Source of the DNA: Icerya purchasi
Taxonomy: Eukaryota > Arthropoda > Insecta > Hemiptera > Monophlebidae
DNA: 64,000 bases
Direction: 5' to 3'
Assembly (NCBI GenBank): GCA_039619475.1
Contig: CM077116.1
Coordinates: 37,397,183-37,461,182 of the forward strand
In this document: positions 10,732-23,761 of the stretch, piece by piece
Layout: every line of letters starts with the position of its first letter
Numbering within the stretch: the stretch's first letter is position 1
The notes under the pieces: generated by a model
Databases searched by the model: none
What the model was told of the DNA's origin: nothing
The model's input: the letters and a program-made list of their open reading frames with translations, nothing else
Program-made: the position numbers and the translations under genes

Positions 10732-10782
10732 CGATATATTTTTTTTTAGAAAATTTGAAATTGGTGTATGTAAAAGGTACAT
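10732..10782 (-). CDS. unrecognised gene candidate, exon 1
   Basis: ATG at 10782 on the minus strand opens MYLLHTPISNFLKKNIS. It reaches a consensus donor (CG|GTAAGT) at 10732/10731. The 408-bp intron ends at the acceptor before 10323 and phases agree (0/0). The frame is also open a little upstream of this ATG. The whole model gives a 98-residue protein. Confidence 0.38.
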
Positions 10783-10789
10783 TTTAACT

Positions 10790-11238
10790 GAACAGTCTGG
10801 AAATAAATCTTTTACAATAATCAGCTCACACCAAATAAATTAATCCAAAACAGCAAACGCTAAAGAAAATATGATTCATACGTATGAGGAAATTAATATA
10901 ATAATGTATGAAATTACATAGTAAACAAAAAAGTATAATAATTTTATTACTTATACGTTGAATGAAAATTCTATTCATTGTATACACATTGAGTTATGTA
11001 TATATTTTTTAATAAAACATTAATAATAAATATCGTGGGAAACCGAAAAATAAATTCATGAAAGAGAAATAATTTTTTTGTATATATTTATACGAATAAA
11101 CTTTGAATTTGTATTACTGATTCGAAGATAATTTTTTATGATATTGTATCGTATCGTATAAAATAATAATCATTGAGAAATATTAGTAAATAAATAAGTA
11201 AAATAAACATATGATTGCACTTATTGAATATCTTAGGG
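10790..11238. other. AT-rich stretch without gene
   Basis: Upstream of the gene candidate on the minus strand. I see no promoter motif that stands out and no coding sequence. Confidence 0.4.
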
Positions 11239-12548
11239 AGAGCGCCCATCTAAGCGATACGATTCCAATACGACAGCGATTTTAAATCGTAAGCGATAGC
11301 AACACGATTCCGATACGACGTAACGCCCACTGAAGCAACGCGATTTATCCGCTGGAGAAGCAACTTAATTTATGATGTGGTGTGATAGTGCAAAAAATGT
11401 CATATTTTTCTTTGTTTTCCTGTTCTTTTTTTAGTGAAGAAGCAATGTAATATTAATATTTATTTCATAAATATGAATTGTTTTTAAAAATATTCTGAAA
11501 TAAATTTAAAACACCGATTTTAAATTGTTATTTTTGCCGATTATTCATATTACGCATAAAAATTCAGAATGTAAACAAACAATCGCTTGCTCAAGCAACT
11601 GAATATAAAACATGTAGCACTCGAGCGACGGCGATATGATAGTTGCTTATCGGTTGTTTGTCGTATCGCGTCAATGGGCGCTAACTCATATAACGTGGGT
11701 TATATTCTGAACTACATTTAGTTGCTATCGTATCGGAATCGTATCGCTTCGGTGGGCGCTCAACCGATAAGCAACTATCGTATCGCCGTCGCTCGAGTGC
11801 TACATGTTTTATATTCAGTTGCTTGAGCAAGCGATTGTTTGTTTACATTCTGAATTTTTATGCGTAATATGAATAATCGGCAAAAATAACAATTTAAAAT
11901 CGGTGTTTTAAATTTATTTCAGAATATTTTTAAAAACAATTCATATTTATGAAATAAATATTAATATTTACATTTTCTTATTTTGTTATGTAATATAAAT
12001 TAACAGCAATATATATGTATATGGTATAGAAAATGTTTCTAAACATTTAGATATACATAATTAACAAATGTATTTCCTGTAATGTGATTAAAATACGTTT
12101 CTGCAGTGTATAAATGTTCTAAAATGGGTGTTTTTTTTTACAATTTTTGGCCAATTTTCTCTATTAACCAATTAAACGTTTCTTTATTCATTCCATAAAA
12201 ACTTTAGAACTTTTCCGAGTATATATTCAGTTTTTTATAAACATTAAAGCGTTTATTTTGTTACTCTTTTGAAAAAATGGATGTACTCAATAACGTTGTT
12301 TTCTTTTTTGATTTAAATTGTTAAGATTTACTAACGATACATTGCTTCTTCACTAAAAAAAGAACAGGAAAACAAAGAAAAATATGACATTTTTTGCACT
12401 ATCACACCACATCATAAATTAAGTTGCTTCTCCAGCGGATAAATCGCGTTGCTTCAGTGGGCGTTACGTCGTATCGGAATCGTGTTGCTATCGCTTACGA
12501 TTTAAAATCGCTATCGTATCGGAATCGTATCGCTTAGATGGGCGCTCT
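11239..12548. mobile_element. stack of inverted MITEs with AGAGCGCCCAT termini
   Basis: The outer ends are inverted copies of AGAGCGCCCATCTAAGCGAT and match for over 200 bp. The left unit (11241-11682) is repeated in inverse orientation by the right unit (about 11760-12548), with about 430 bp of near-identical arm. The right unit has 365 extra bases at 11975-12340, flanked by AATGT, so either an insertion there or a deletion in the left copy. A third terminus of the same kind (GGTGGGCGCT) lies between the units at 11752-11760. No transposase is encoded. The arms would form a strong cruciform. The target duplication is unclear. Confidence 0.75.
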
Positions 12549-12917
12549 AGCCTTCGTTAATAGAAAGCCGTGCTGTAGTTAAAATTGGCAACATAGCGAG
12601 AAGGCCTACTAGCCGGCTAATATTTATAGTGTTTACATATCGTAAAGTGTTGGTATCAAACAGCTATGATTTTGGGTTTTGAGTTTTGGTTCATCTTTTT
12701 TTTTTCGTTCTTAAACGGTATTTATAATATTACAAAATAAAATTCGCGTTCTGTTCGTGTTAATAATGTAATAATGGTTGTTTCTGAAAATTATCCGGTT
12801 TTGTTCAATTTTAGAATTAAGTGTTAATGTATAATATAAGAAGATAAATCCTTTATAATTTAGTTATTTTAAGTTCTTTTACTGTTTTACTTAGTAGTTT
12901 TTTTCTTTTGTGTGAAA

Positions 12918-14180
12918 ATGTCTAATAAATGTTATGTTCCTGGGTGTAAAGTAATTATACTTAATTTTTAAAAGATTCGGACAATAAAGCGGGGTAAGTG
13001 TTTTTAAATTTCCAAAAGACACTGCTCTTAAATTATTATGAATAAAAGCAATTCCTAGAAAGAATTTTACGCCACTAAATTTTAGCGTAGTTTGTAAACT
13101 ACATTACACTTCATCCGATATTATTTATGATAAACATTTACAACCTGATGACACTTATAAACAGCTTGCTTTAAACAGACCATGGTTAAGAAATGATACG
13201 ATCCTAAGTATTTTTCCGAACTTACCTTCTTATTTATACAAATAAAAAGTTAAAGAAAAAATAAATCCCGAAGTTAGACGAAAATATATTCTTAAGCTGG
13301 ACAATGATAAAAACGAAAAATTTTTAAATGCTGATTTAATTCGTAATTTTTCAACTCTTGAATCAGTTCAAAAGTAAAATTGATCTCAGCTACTGAGAAT
13401 TTAAAAGATGATAAGATGTACTTTTTTGTTTTTAATTATAACGGTGCCCCAACAATTAAAATGTCAATATGTATTGAAAAAATTTAACTATTACTGTTTA
13501 TATTAAAGGTAATAATCTTACCATTCAATTTAAAGTTAACTAGGTGGTCTCAATTAATAAATATTTTATCACATTATAAAAATTTTACTGTAGTTAATTC
13601 ACAATTAGTTGAAAATTCTGCGAAGATATACATTTCAGGATACGCAGCACATTCTCTTTCGAAGAAATTAAAATGTTCGCAATGTCTCACTATTATTAGA
13701 CACAGAATAAAGGTACTTTCATTAACAACCAATATTTCGATACTTTGCAAAGAAACGGGTTATCAATTGCAACCGATTTAGTAATGTCTATTTTAGTCTA
13801 TATGTGTTCACTTTTAGAATTTATTTTAAACGATTAGACATGTTTAGATCAATTTTTAACCACAGTTCGCAACAGAAAACACTTCTTTGTAAAAATAACG
13901 ATGTATAGTATTGAAAATGAAAACATTTATTCCGAGTTTTCAGAAACTTGTACTAATTGTGAAACTCCCTGTTCATCATTACTTCATAAACTATATTCTA
14001 CTTTTGTAAACATTTCTATAATTTATTATAAAAAAACCAATATGACTCAGAAAAAAGCGCCTGCTAGTGATGATGATGCTACATTGAAAAGTTCAAAAAT
14101 ATGTAAATTGAGTAACAATAACTTAAAATATATCGCAAGTGCTCTGGAATTTTGCTCCCGAATTTTATGGTATTTGTAGT
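12918..14180 (+). pseudogene. THAP-domain / P-element-like transposase pseudogene
   Basis: The start MSNKCYVPGCK gives the C-x3-C pair of a THAP domain, a C2CH zinc-binding DNA-recognition fold. After a frame change VFKFPKDTALK and IKAIPRKNFTP follow, and then a vestige of the C-x2-H pair (CKLHYT). The block ends IFPNLPSYL, matching the usual end of the THAP region. Further on, YISGYAAHSLSKKLKCSQC (13625-13690) resembles the C-terminal part of P-element/THAP9-type transposases. Several stops and frameshifts break it. THAP9 and P transposases cut and paste DNA; this copy cannot. Its last 47 bp recur, inverted, at about 23490-23545. Confidence 0.72.
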
Positions 14181-15331
14181 AGCAAAATTGAGCCAGCATT
14201 ACATTAAAGAAAAACCATAAATAAATTTAAAATACTTCTAAATATCATTTGAAATGTTGTAAAAAATATTTTTTATTCTCTATAATATAATAAATACCAA
14301 AATTTGATTATTACTTTTAATATTTTTTTATTTTTGTATGACTATTTTAGAAAGCGTCTAATCGCGATCTACAATGAGATTTAGAATCAAATGTTAAATT
14401 CAAATAAATTAATAATTTTTGTAAATCACATTTTAAGTAATATAAACATTTTTTTTTTATTTATAGGTAATAATAATATTATCTAGGTGTTATATCTAAG
14501 TACATCTTTTTATTTTATTTTTTTTTGTTTTTAAATATTTATTTTTATTACATATTTTTAAAATTATAGTACAAAATTCCGAAACGTTTAATATATTTTA
14601 TATACTGTAATATTTAAAATGGTTTATAATGTTTTGTCTCAAAATTTTTATTAAACGATTTAAGTAGAATTACAAATTTTAGAATTATTTTGCTTTCACA
14701 TGCTTCACAATACTTATATCGCTGTCAGTTATATATCGGTATATTAATTGTTTATAATAAACATAGTTACATTTACAATAAACCAATAATAAAATATAGT
14801 TTAATTTTAGAACGAACATCTGCTTAGAATAATTTCATTCGGTTTTACACTATTCAAAATGGAAAAACAAAACACTGATATAATTGTATATTATTATGTA
14901 AATATGGAATATTTCTTATTTTCCATTTATGCATAACGGAAGACCAATATTTAAATATTTAATTTATTCGCAATGAAGTGAATATTATGACAGAAAAAGT
15001 TTTTCTGAATTTATTCTAATTGCATTAACACATTAGTTAAATTAAAAATATTTTATACAAGTTGATATCAAAAATGAACTCAAGCAATTAAAGTTAAAAT
15101 TTTTATTTAATCATTACTATCTATGAATTAACTAAACAATTTTCTAAATTTCTACTGTCATAGTGTATTTATTACTGTAGGTATTAATCTTAAACAATTA
15201 AGGGTTAGTAAGTTATTTTCCAATACTTCATAAAATACCTTTTCTTTAAAAAAATAATACAAGTTCCATTCTACATAAGCTCGTTTGTGGTTTGTTAACA
15301 TTACATCTTAAATAAAGACTACTATAACGAT
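14181..15331. other. AT-rich stretch without gene
   Basis: Between the THAP pseudogene and the hAT remnant. Long A/T runs; nothing coding or repeated was noticed. Confidence 0.4.
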
Positions 15332-16588
15332 CAGTCATGGATTTACACCACGGACTTAAATGGGCTACAGCCCACAGCGGCAAATTTGCATGAGATTGAA
15401 ATGTTTTTTCTTTTGAAAAATACGTAAAATTTCCAAAATATTGTTACATATTATGGCGTTTTTGGTCATAGCAGGGCAGGAGAGGAATGTGATAAAATCA
15501 TTTTTTAACTTGCATTAATGTACAGAAAAGTTAAAGTAGGAATATATTGATTTAGGTAAAATTTCCAAATGATTATAGAGACAAATGACATGTAAGCAGG
15601 GGAATCGAGAAATGAATTTAAAATTAACGAAGTGTAAATCGGAACGTGCATTATTATTAGGCAAAACGCTTATAATATTAGCAGTTAAAAGAAATTCTTG
15701 AAGTGTGCACAATGGCTGGTCGGAATGATAAGAGGTCAAACAAGACTGGAAGAAAAACTGAAAATTCACAAATATAGTAGCGGTATCTCATTGATACGAC
15801 AAAAGTTAAAAGATTTTTCGAAGAATTATTTATATTATTTCTTGTCGTACCAAACGATGAAAGGTACTCAAAGTAGTGTGGCACTGGGGCACTGCGGGAA
15901 GCGTGTTGGGCCCATAACCTTTTGAAATTATTCTGAATACAGAATCTGATGAATAAACACGCTAACGGCGAAAATAATACATTAAGAATAAATGTACACT
16001 TTATTTAATTTTTGTGATCGTTTAACAAACAAAAGTAAAAACTCAATGTAACTGGAAAAACCAACTCTAACAACACTACAAAAAACACAATTACAATAAC
16101 GTGATAACATGATGGGAAAAAGCACAAAGAAAGATTAACGCTAAATACAATTTGCTCAGCAGAACGCTCCTTTCCTGAAATGAAAAGAATTAAAAATTTT
16201 TTCAGATCAACAATGTCTCACCAAAAGAGTTAAATGATCTATCTGTTTTATTTATTGAAGAACAGTTGGTAAAGAATTTAAACTTTGATGATATAATAAA
16301 TGAATTTGCATCTTTAAAATTGCATCGTAAAAAATGTAAACTTTAATTGACACATGAAAGAATAATGTACATATAGAATTATAATAAAATTTAAGTATGT
16401 TTTAAAAATGTGTGAAATTTTTTAATTGAAACCCTTTTTAACTTTTAATTGAAAATTAATTTTTAACTTCTATGTCCTTTCTTACTTCAGTTACTCGATT
16501 ATCATTTTTATTAGTTAATTTATAAATTATTCCAAGGGCGGTAGAAATTACTGAACCCACAGCGGTATTTGGCTATAATCCGGTCCTG
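15332..16588 (+). mobile_element. hAT transposon remnant, copy 1
   Basis: The left end CAGTCATGGATTTACACC and the right end (reverse complement CAGGACCGGATTATAGCC) share the CAG....GGATT....CC pattern of hAT termini. The flanks are ATAACGAT and ATTACAAT, an 8-bp target duplication with two differences. Near the right end lies the remnant of a hAT dimerisation domain. About 1 kb matches the copy starting at 26966 in the same orientation. Most of the transposase is deleted. Confidence 0.78.
16205..16346 (+). pseudogene. hAT transposase C-terminal dimerisation domain, fragment
   Basis: The motif RSTMS is followed, after a frame slip, by LNDLSVLFIEEQLVKNLNF and DDIINEFASLK. That is the usual end of hAT (ZMYM1-like) transposases, where it mediates multimerisation. 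A pyrimidine tract with CAG precedes it, so it may once have been a spliced last exon. The DDE catalytic core is absent. Confidence 0.7.
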
Positions 16589-17349
16589 ATTACAATAATC
16601 TTAAGTTGTTATAAATTACAACCACAGTATATAACATTTTGTTTTAGCTACTAATTCAACCATTTTGCCACTGGGAACCTAAATCTGAGCTTAATATAAC
16701 GTTTTATAACGACCTATGTAGTATTATAAACAGAAACAAATTAAAGAAAGTATGAAAAATAAATAAGTAAAGAATAAAACAAAACAAAAAATGCAAGAGA
16801 TTTTTTATTATAACTCTTTTTGTCGTTAATTCTGTTAATATTTGCTCTACGATATCAACTAAATTTTTATTATTTTTCTCTATGTTCAGGTTTTTTCCAT
16901 CTTGAATTTCCTTTGGTATATTTCTAATTAATTTTATTAATATTTCTTCTACTGTATTGTCTATTTCATTTATAATCACTTTAGATCACGTATGTATATC
17001 AAGTATTCTGTACGTTTTTTTATAGTTTGTAATTTTCAATCTTCACTTTCAGCTGTCAGTAATTTATCATAATAAAATTTTTGAAGTTATTATTCTTGTT
17101 CTGCAAATTAATATTGGGTGATAACACTACTTTTAAACATTTCTTTTGCAAGTTGTTAGTTTTTGTTATTTTTACCACTTTCCAAATTTTAATGTTATTT
17201 TTAATTTTAGACATTATTAGTGTTTTAAAATATAATTTTATGTTTTTGTATATGATGCATTATTTTAATACGCATACTGTTGGAATAGTTCAGTTTGGTC
17301 TGTTCATGTTGAGCTTTATTTAATATTAATAGGAGATATTTTAAATTAC
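16589..17349. other. AT-rich stretch without supported gene
   Basis: A minus-strand frame at 16704-16979 encodes a Lys/Glu/Asn-rich segment and then a hydrophobic tail. I do not recognise it. It could be downstream debris of the reverse-transcriptase pseudogene that follows. Confidence 0.3.
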
Positions 17350-18430
17350 TAACATTTTAAAAATTTTTACAACTGTATGTTTTTTTACTATATAGATACC
17401 TTGTATTACATAGTAATATTTTAGGAATAAATGTCCTAAATCTGCTTAATGTTTTTATGCATAGTACTTCTTTTGTTTTGATATTAATTAGTAATTTTTT
17501 GTCATGTGACCATTTACACACATTATTTAGGTCTTCTTGTAGCAAATTTTCTGCATTTTCTTTGCTAGAATGCTTAACAACCAATATAATATCATCTGCA
17601 TAAACTTTAGATTTATAGTTCCTTACATATTTATGTAATGAATTAATATATATTAAAACTAGTACCGGTGCCAATATCACCCCTTGCCCTATTTCATAAT
17701 TCATTGATTCCTTACTATATTCGTTTTCGCTTTATTAAAAATTTTCTTTCCCTTGCATAACTACTGAACTATTTTAAGACTTCCAATTTACACTCATTTT
17801 GCTCATATCCTGAATTAATATTTCTTGATCAATTAAGTCAAAACTCTTGGTAAGATCTAAAAAAACTAACAAAAATTGATTACCCACTTCTAGTCCTATA
17901 TTAATATACCACATAATTGTTCTTAATAGTATTATCATTGATTCTCTTTCTAAAACTTGATTATTATATACTAATTAATTTTTCAAATATTTATTTATGT
18001 ATCGCTTAATTACTTTTGCTGTAACTGATTAATGTAATTAGTCTGTAATTCTCACACTATTTTCGATTTTCACTTCGGAAAATTGGCTCTACTATATCAA
18101 TTTCTAGCTTTTTGGCAGAAATATTTCTTTTTTCCAAAAGTAAATAATCATTTTTGTTTATAGTGGAATTAACATTTTTAAGTGCATGATTGTATTTCTT
18201 ATCCTTATTCCGTCATACTCTTGGGCTTTAGACAGTTTAAGTTTTTTGATAATGGATTTTGTTAGTATATATAAAGACGCACCAATTCCACCATCTCTGA
18301 ATGTTAGCAATCTTCCTGACTTTATATTAAATATTGCTTTCAGTCATTTATATGAAAAAATATTTCACATTATAAATTCATTTAACGAACATTTAATACT
18401 TTTTATATTTTCTGCTTTTACTGCATAACA
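17350..18430 (-). pseudogene. non-LTR retrotransposon reverse transcriptase, decayed
   Basis: On the minus strand, in family order: a block like K-A-x-x-Y-D-G-I (about 18230); IVEPIFRSE and NYRLITL (18110-18020); FLDLTKSFD (17860), which matches the F-x-D-x-x-K-A-F-D palm motif; then GQGVILAPVLVLIYINSL and VYADDIILV (17690-17600) with the catalytic Y-A-D-D; and CKWSHDKKLLINIKTKE downstream. Stops and shifts break the N-terminal part; the last 115 residues (17357-17704) are open. No poly(A) end or endonuclease is recognised. Confidence 0.8.
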
Positions 18431-19659
18431 TATTAGAAAAATGATTTAATTTTGCTCACGAGTATTTTCTTCTTGCTTATGGTTACAAATATACACTACC
18501 TGGATTACGGCTCCCTTCATTAGAATCATAATTACTTTTCAATACTAAAATAAACTTTTCTTTATTTTTACATTGTTAAAATGTGTAAAATTTCGCTTTT
18601 TATGTTCCATGAATTATTTGGTAGTTACTAAGAACGATCAGTTCTCCACTGATTGCGGAATAAATAGAAATTGTTTCTTCCTGTAAATAAGAAATAATTG
18701 CTCTAAAAAACTTTTTAAGGAATCGCCGTTACGTTTTGATAAAAATATGAATAAATTATTTTAAAATAATGAATATACTATTATTCCTGCAAAGTGTTTT
18801 AACTGTAATTATATCAGATTGATTCATTTTCACCTAAACAACTGAAAATATTGACGCAGAAAACCAGTAATAAAATATAAATTTTAGTAACTGCATCTGT
18901 TCCTGAATTTTAAAATTTGAAATTATTTTGTATACTTCAATTTATTTTCTGCATTTAAGTTTGGGAAGGTATTGTATAATGGAAGCAAATAATCAAGTAT
19001 CAAACAAAAGAACCAATTTTTGAAAGAAATGTCAGTTAAATAAAATGTATCGAATTTTATGTTCAAGAATTACAATAAATTACATTTGCATTACATTAAA
19101 TTCAAAACACGTTTAAATTTTAAAATAATATCAGCTATATTTTTGATGTACGACGCGATTGAAATTTTTCCCCCTCAAAATAAAAATATAACAGGAAGAA
19201 TGAAATTTAATAGGGAATCTTGTTTACTATTAATTGGTTTAAAATTTTATAGAAATTGCAATTACCATAAGATATCTCTTCGTATCAATAGTTTAATCCC
19301 TTTTTGCAATTTCCAAAGAAAATATGCTGCCTGAATGCTGCAATATTATTTACTAATTTTTTGAGAAATCTGTATTGCAGTTTACAGTTAACTTCAATAA
19401 AAGGCGTATCTACATTGATGGAAGAGTTAATCTATTTGAGAAACTAGTCAAAAACTAATACATTTTTTTAGCAGAATTGAATTACTTCTCAGTATACTAT
19501 TATAAAATTTTTCTTTTTTTTTTTTGAAAATATATCTTCATAACACTTCTTAAAGCACACATTGTATACATCAGGCGTAAATGTTAATTACATAGGAAGC
19601 ATTTGAAATAATTTCCATACATAACAATTTAAGTATAGTATTAAATTTATAAAATCTAT
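18431..19659. other. AT-rich stretch without gene
   Basis: Short frames only. Nothing with a recognisable motif. Confidence 0.4.
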
Positions 19660-20060
19660 TCAACATATTCAGAATACTTGTAATTATAAATTAGACGAAC
19701 CACAAATTTACTCTTGAGGTACCCATTTAAAGAATTTAATATTAATCATATTTGTATGTTCTACTTTTTTATAGCAGAATAGTAATATAAGCAAAGTACA
19801 ACAAACAAAAAATAGTAATATGGTTGTATTTGTGATAAATAATGTAGAATGCAAGGGATAAAATTTATTGTGGAATTTATAAAAAATAAATAATGATCAT
19901 TTATATTAACAAGCATTGTAATTTTTATAATTTGATCCAATTCGAGAATTTTATGATCCAATTTTGAAAACCGTTCGTGAGTTATTGATTTTTATATATT
20001 TTTGTCTTTTCTGAACCATTTTATTAGGATTCCATATTATGTACGGAATCCTAAAAAATA
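19660..20060 (+). repeat. dispersed repeat, uninterrupted copy with empty Harbinger site
   Basis: It matches 1126-1357 joined to 3797-3935. The junction reads AAATAATGATC near 19895, where the other copy has TAA, the Harbinger element and TAA. The right part (from about 19940) also resembles 34420-34530. It is therefore a multi-copy repeat, and it shows the ancestral target. Confidence 0.78.
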
Positions 20061-23000
20061 ATGGAAGTAATAATAAATTAAAACAAAACATGAAAATTTC
20101 AGCAAGACGGCTAAAATACAAAGAATAAGAATAACTGATGAAATTATGGAGAGATATATCCCACTATGTTCAACATAATAAGACCGATTTTATAGGGCAG
20201 ATCACACATATTTTAAATACTGCGTCATAAATTAAAAAATTCACTATTTATGCTCTATAGAGTAATTGTAACCTAATGAAAATCCTTTGGCTAGAAAAAG
20301 TCTTAGTGCTATTGCAATTAGCCCTGAACAGGGCAGTTTCAAAATAAACTTAATTCAAAAATTATTATTAATAATTAAAGACAATTATAAAAATATGATC
20401 CGTGATGTTAACATAAAGCAACTTAGTTTGCAGTATCGGGACACTGATGAGTTCCATAAGACCTGAAAAAAAAAAATAAATATAGTTGTAGTTTCTGGCC
20501 AAACATTATTTAACCTATATAGGTTCAACATCCAATTTTAAAAAAGTTATTGACTTTTAACAATGTATATCATCTATAAATATATTTAGAACGGGATTTT
20601 TTATTAAAGAAAATAAACTTAATAAAAACAAAATTAAACAAACAAAATTCAAAATTTCAAAAACAATTATTGCGTAAAAAATTATTTTGAAAAAATGATA
20701 TAAAAATTACATTTACTACATACTACACTATACAATCATTCAGTCAATGTTTTTATGTGTCTTCAATTGACATTTACTTCTCCACTAACCCTCAATAACT
20801 GATACTATCTTACAATTTCTATTACAATAAACATGCAATACCTTTTCGTCTTTTAATAATGTTAAATATTCAAATTTTTTATTTTATTTCAATACCAGTA
20901 AGGAAAGAGTTTTAACATATTGTTTATTACACAGAAACTTTACTTCATTTCTACACACTTTATGATTATTTTTAAATTTCATGCTTCTATTTACCTTTGA
21001 AGTACTACTTTAAAAAGTTTTTAGTATGTTCATAACGTTTTACTGTATAAATATATAAATGCATAAATACCACTTACCGACTCTACCAGAACCTTTTCTA
21101 TTTGCTACACGATATTTTCGTATTTTCATTTGCAGATGATATATGTGGTTACAAATATATAATTTCTTGATTTCATTCCTTCTGCCATAAATCGCGGAAG
21201 ATGATATTTAACTGTGTTTTGATTCCATTTTGGTTTTCCACTTTAAGAATTCTAAACAATTAATAGAGTATTTATTTATATATTTGCTTCTTTTTTAGTA
21301 TGTACTTTTTAAATTAATACGAAAACATTATCTTATTACGGTATTATGCAAAAAGTGCAGTACTGTAATATTTAACAAATAAACATTAAAGAAAAAAATT
21401 AAACTCCGAATTTATTTTTCCTGCAGTAGAAATGAACACATTTGTCACAATTAAAAAACAACCGGTAACTTTTACTTCAATATTATTCTTAAAACTGCTC
21501 ATTCAACTTTCTATTAGCTAAATTTCATTATTGGACTTAAAAGTATTTTATTATTAATTGAAACTTTTATATTGATATTCTAAATGCAACGTTAATTTTT
21601 CTCATAACTTTTTATCCCCATAAAAATAAAACTGTATACATTTCGACTTTCTAGATTATTCGAATTACATTTTAATATTCATTTATTCATTTTTTAATAG
21701 TCAATTTCATTAATAAACATACATATACATTTTTCTTAAACTGCAATCATTGCAACACATAATATATAATTTTTAAACGTTTAGAATATATATTTCCAAC
21801 CTGTTTCATAATTAAAATAATGCACTTGCATTTACGTCATGTTTCATCCTCACATGGGTTAAATAAGCACATCTTTTATTAAACTTTAAGCTGTATTTCC
21901 TGCATACGCCCCTTTTTGGTTTAATTCTATTGTTTATTTACCAAAAACGCAAAAGTTTATCTGTAAACGTGAAATAAAAAAATCATCTTTTAGTATCATG
22001 TCAAATTAAATTATCTATTAAACAATTCGCTGCAATAAACGTATTTAAAATTGTCATCATTTAGGCATAAAGTTAAATATTTTTCAAAAAAAAAGGTATA
22101 CTTAATATAAATATATTACCTAACATAACACTTAATGTATTTTTCAAAGAACTGTATATTTAAAGAATCTCATAAATACTGCTACTAATAGCAACATAAA
22201 CAAATTAAAATATATGATTAAACGACGATTTCATTTTTGTAATTCGTAAGTAATTTATTATAAAGCTTGTTTCACGGGCACATATTTGTAAACAAGGTTT
22301 TCTAGTTTCATATTATAAAGTATTTTTAATTAATAGATTAAGAAGTATATAAAAAATTTATTATACAACTACTCAAATGTAAACATAAAACAAATTCATT
22401 GAAGGATTTATTATATTGCTAATTAAAATAGTTTACAGATACCTCTGATAATTTTCTATTGCTGTTTAATTATGGATAGTTAGAGAACTGTCATTTTTTA
22501 AAGATAACAAAAAAAACAAGTTTTCAATTCGGAAAAAACATTTCTAAATAATGCGGCTTTCTACTGTTTAATTTTTTTTCAGCAAAACAAAAATGTAGTT
22601 GCATTAAAACGCAAAAAAGAATAGTAAAGAATAAGAGACCAGACAGTTTTAAACTAGATATCATTATTTATAGGTAAGATAATAATTATCATTTACGTTT
22701 AAATGACAGAAACGAAATATATTACTGACAGCTTCTTCTGTAAAAGTGCACTTTCAAACTTTTCCGGATAAGTTCGTAAAAATGCGCCATTTAAAAGAAA
22801 AAGTAAACTGACCGGTGCATCAGAAATTTTTAAAATTACAGTATTATGTGAAGTACACATATTTGGAACGACAGAAATAAGTTCACATATGATTATTTTT
22901 ATTTGCTTAAATTTAACTTTAAATGAACAAATTGAAAATGAAACTAATTACAACAAATTTATAACATAAAATTTTGATATTACCATGTTTTCGTTTGTGT

Positions 23001-23389
23001 CGCTTCAAGTTGCTCTTTAAGTACTTTACGCCGCATTCAGGGCGCTCCGTTTAATAAACAATCAACACTAAAAAACTTGATAAAAAAATGTACAGAATAA
23101 GAAATTGAAACTACAAAAATATCAACCCATTAAAAGTCGTAATGTAATAAAAGAAACGAAAACGGTCAAAGGAATTGACGAGCGTGCAGAAGAAAAAAAA
23201 AATAAAATTAACAATGGAATAAATTAAAACAATAAAAACATGAATTTAATAAAACATTATTCCCGAACGCTGTGACAAAAACAGAAAATGATGTAACACA
23301 ATAAAAGATCAAAATGGCGAAACAACAAACGCTAAAATATCAAAATGGAAAATTCAAATTGGCGCGTAGATGTAAATTTCTGGAAATTC
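20061..23389. other. long AT-rich stretch without gene
   Basis: More than 3 kb of AT-rich DNA. I read both strands for transposase, RT and zinc-finger motifs and found none. No long inverted repeat was noticed. Confidence 0.4.
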
Positions 23390-23489
23390 TGCGAAAGTAA
23401 TTTTCATTATACGAAGAATTGATTTATGATTCCGTCGAAAAGACGGCAATCGATTCAATCATCTTCGAAGAACACTGGTTTACTGCTCT

Positions 23490-23640
23490 ATCTAGAAATA
23501 CCATAAAATTCGGGAGCAAAATTCCAGAGCACTTGCGATATATTTTAAGTGTTCCTTGAACGGGATGTGCTTTATTATAGAGAAAATGCCACTGCGTGTG
23601 ATGTAGGTTAACAAATTTTTTGGCCGATATCGATATAGGA
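23490..23640 (-). repeat. chimeric repeat: P-like fragment joined to MTO1 upstream sequence
   Basis: On the minus strand, 23635-23563 matches 35850-35921, upstream of MTO1, with one or two differences. The adjacent 23545-23495 matches 14134-14180, the end of the THAP pseudogene. The two parts are contiguous here but 22 kb apart elsewhere. Confidence 0.7.
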
Positions 23641-23761
23641 ATTTTCTGATCAAAGGTTATAAATTTATTTTAATTTTAAATTTATTTTAATTTTAAAATG
23701 ATAAAATGATAATGTTGTTGCATTTAATATATTTTAATAAAAATTTTAGAATATATTAAAT

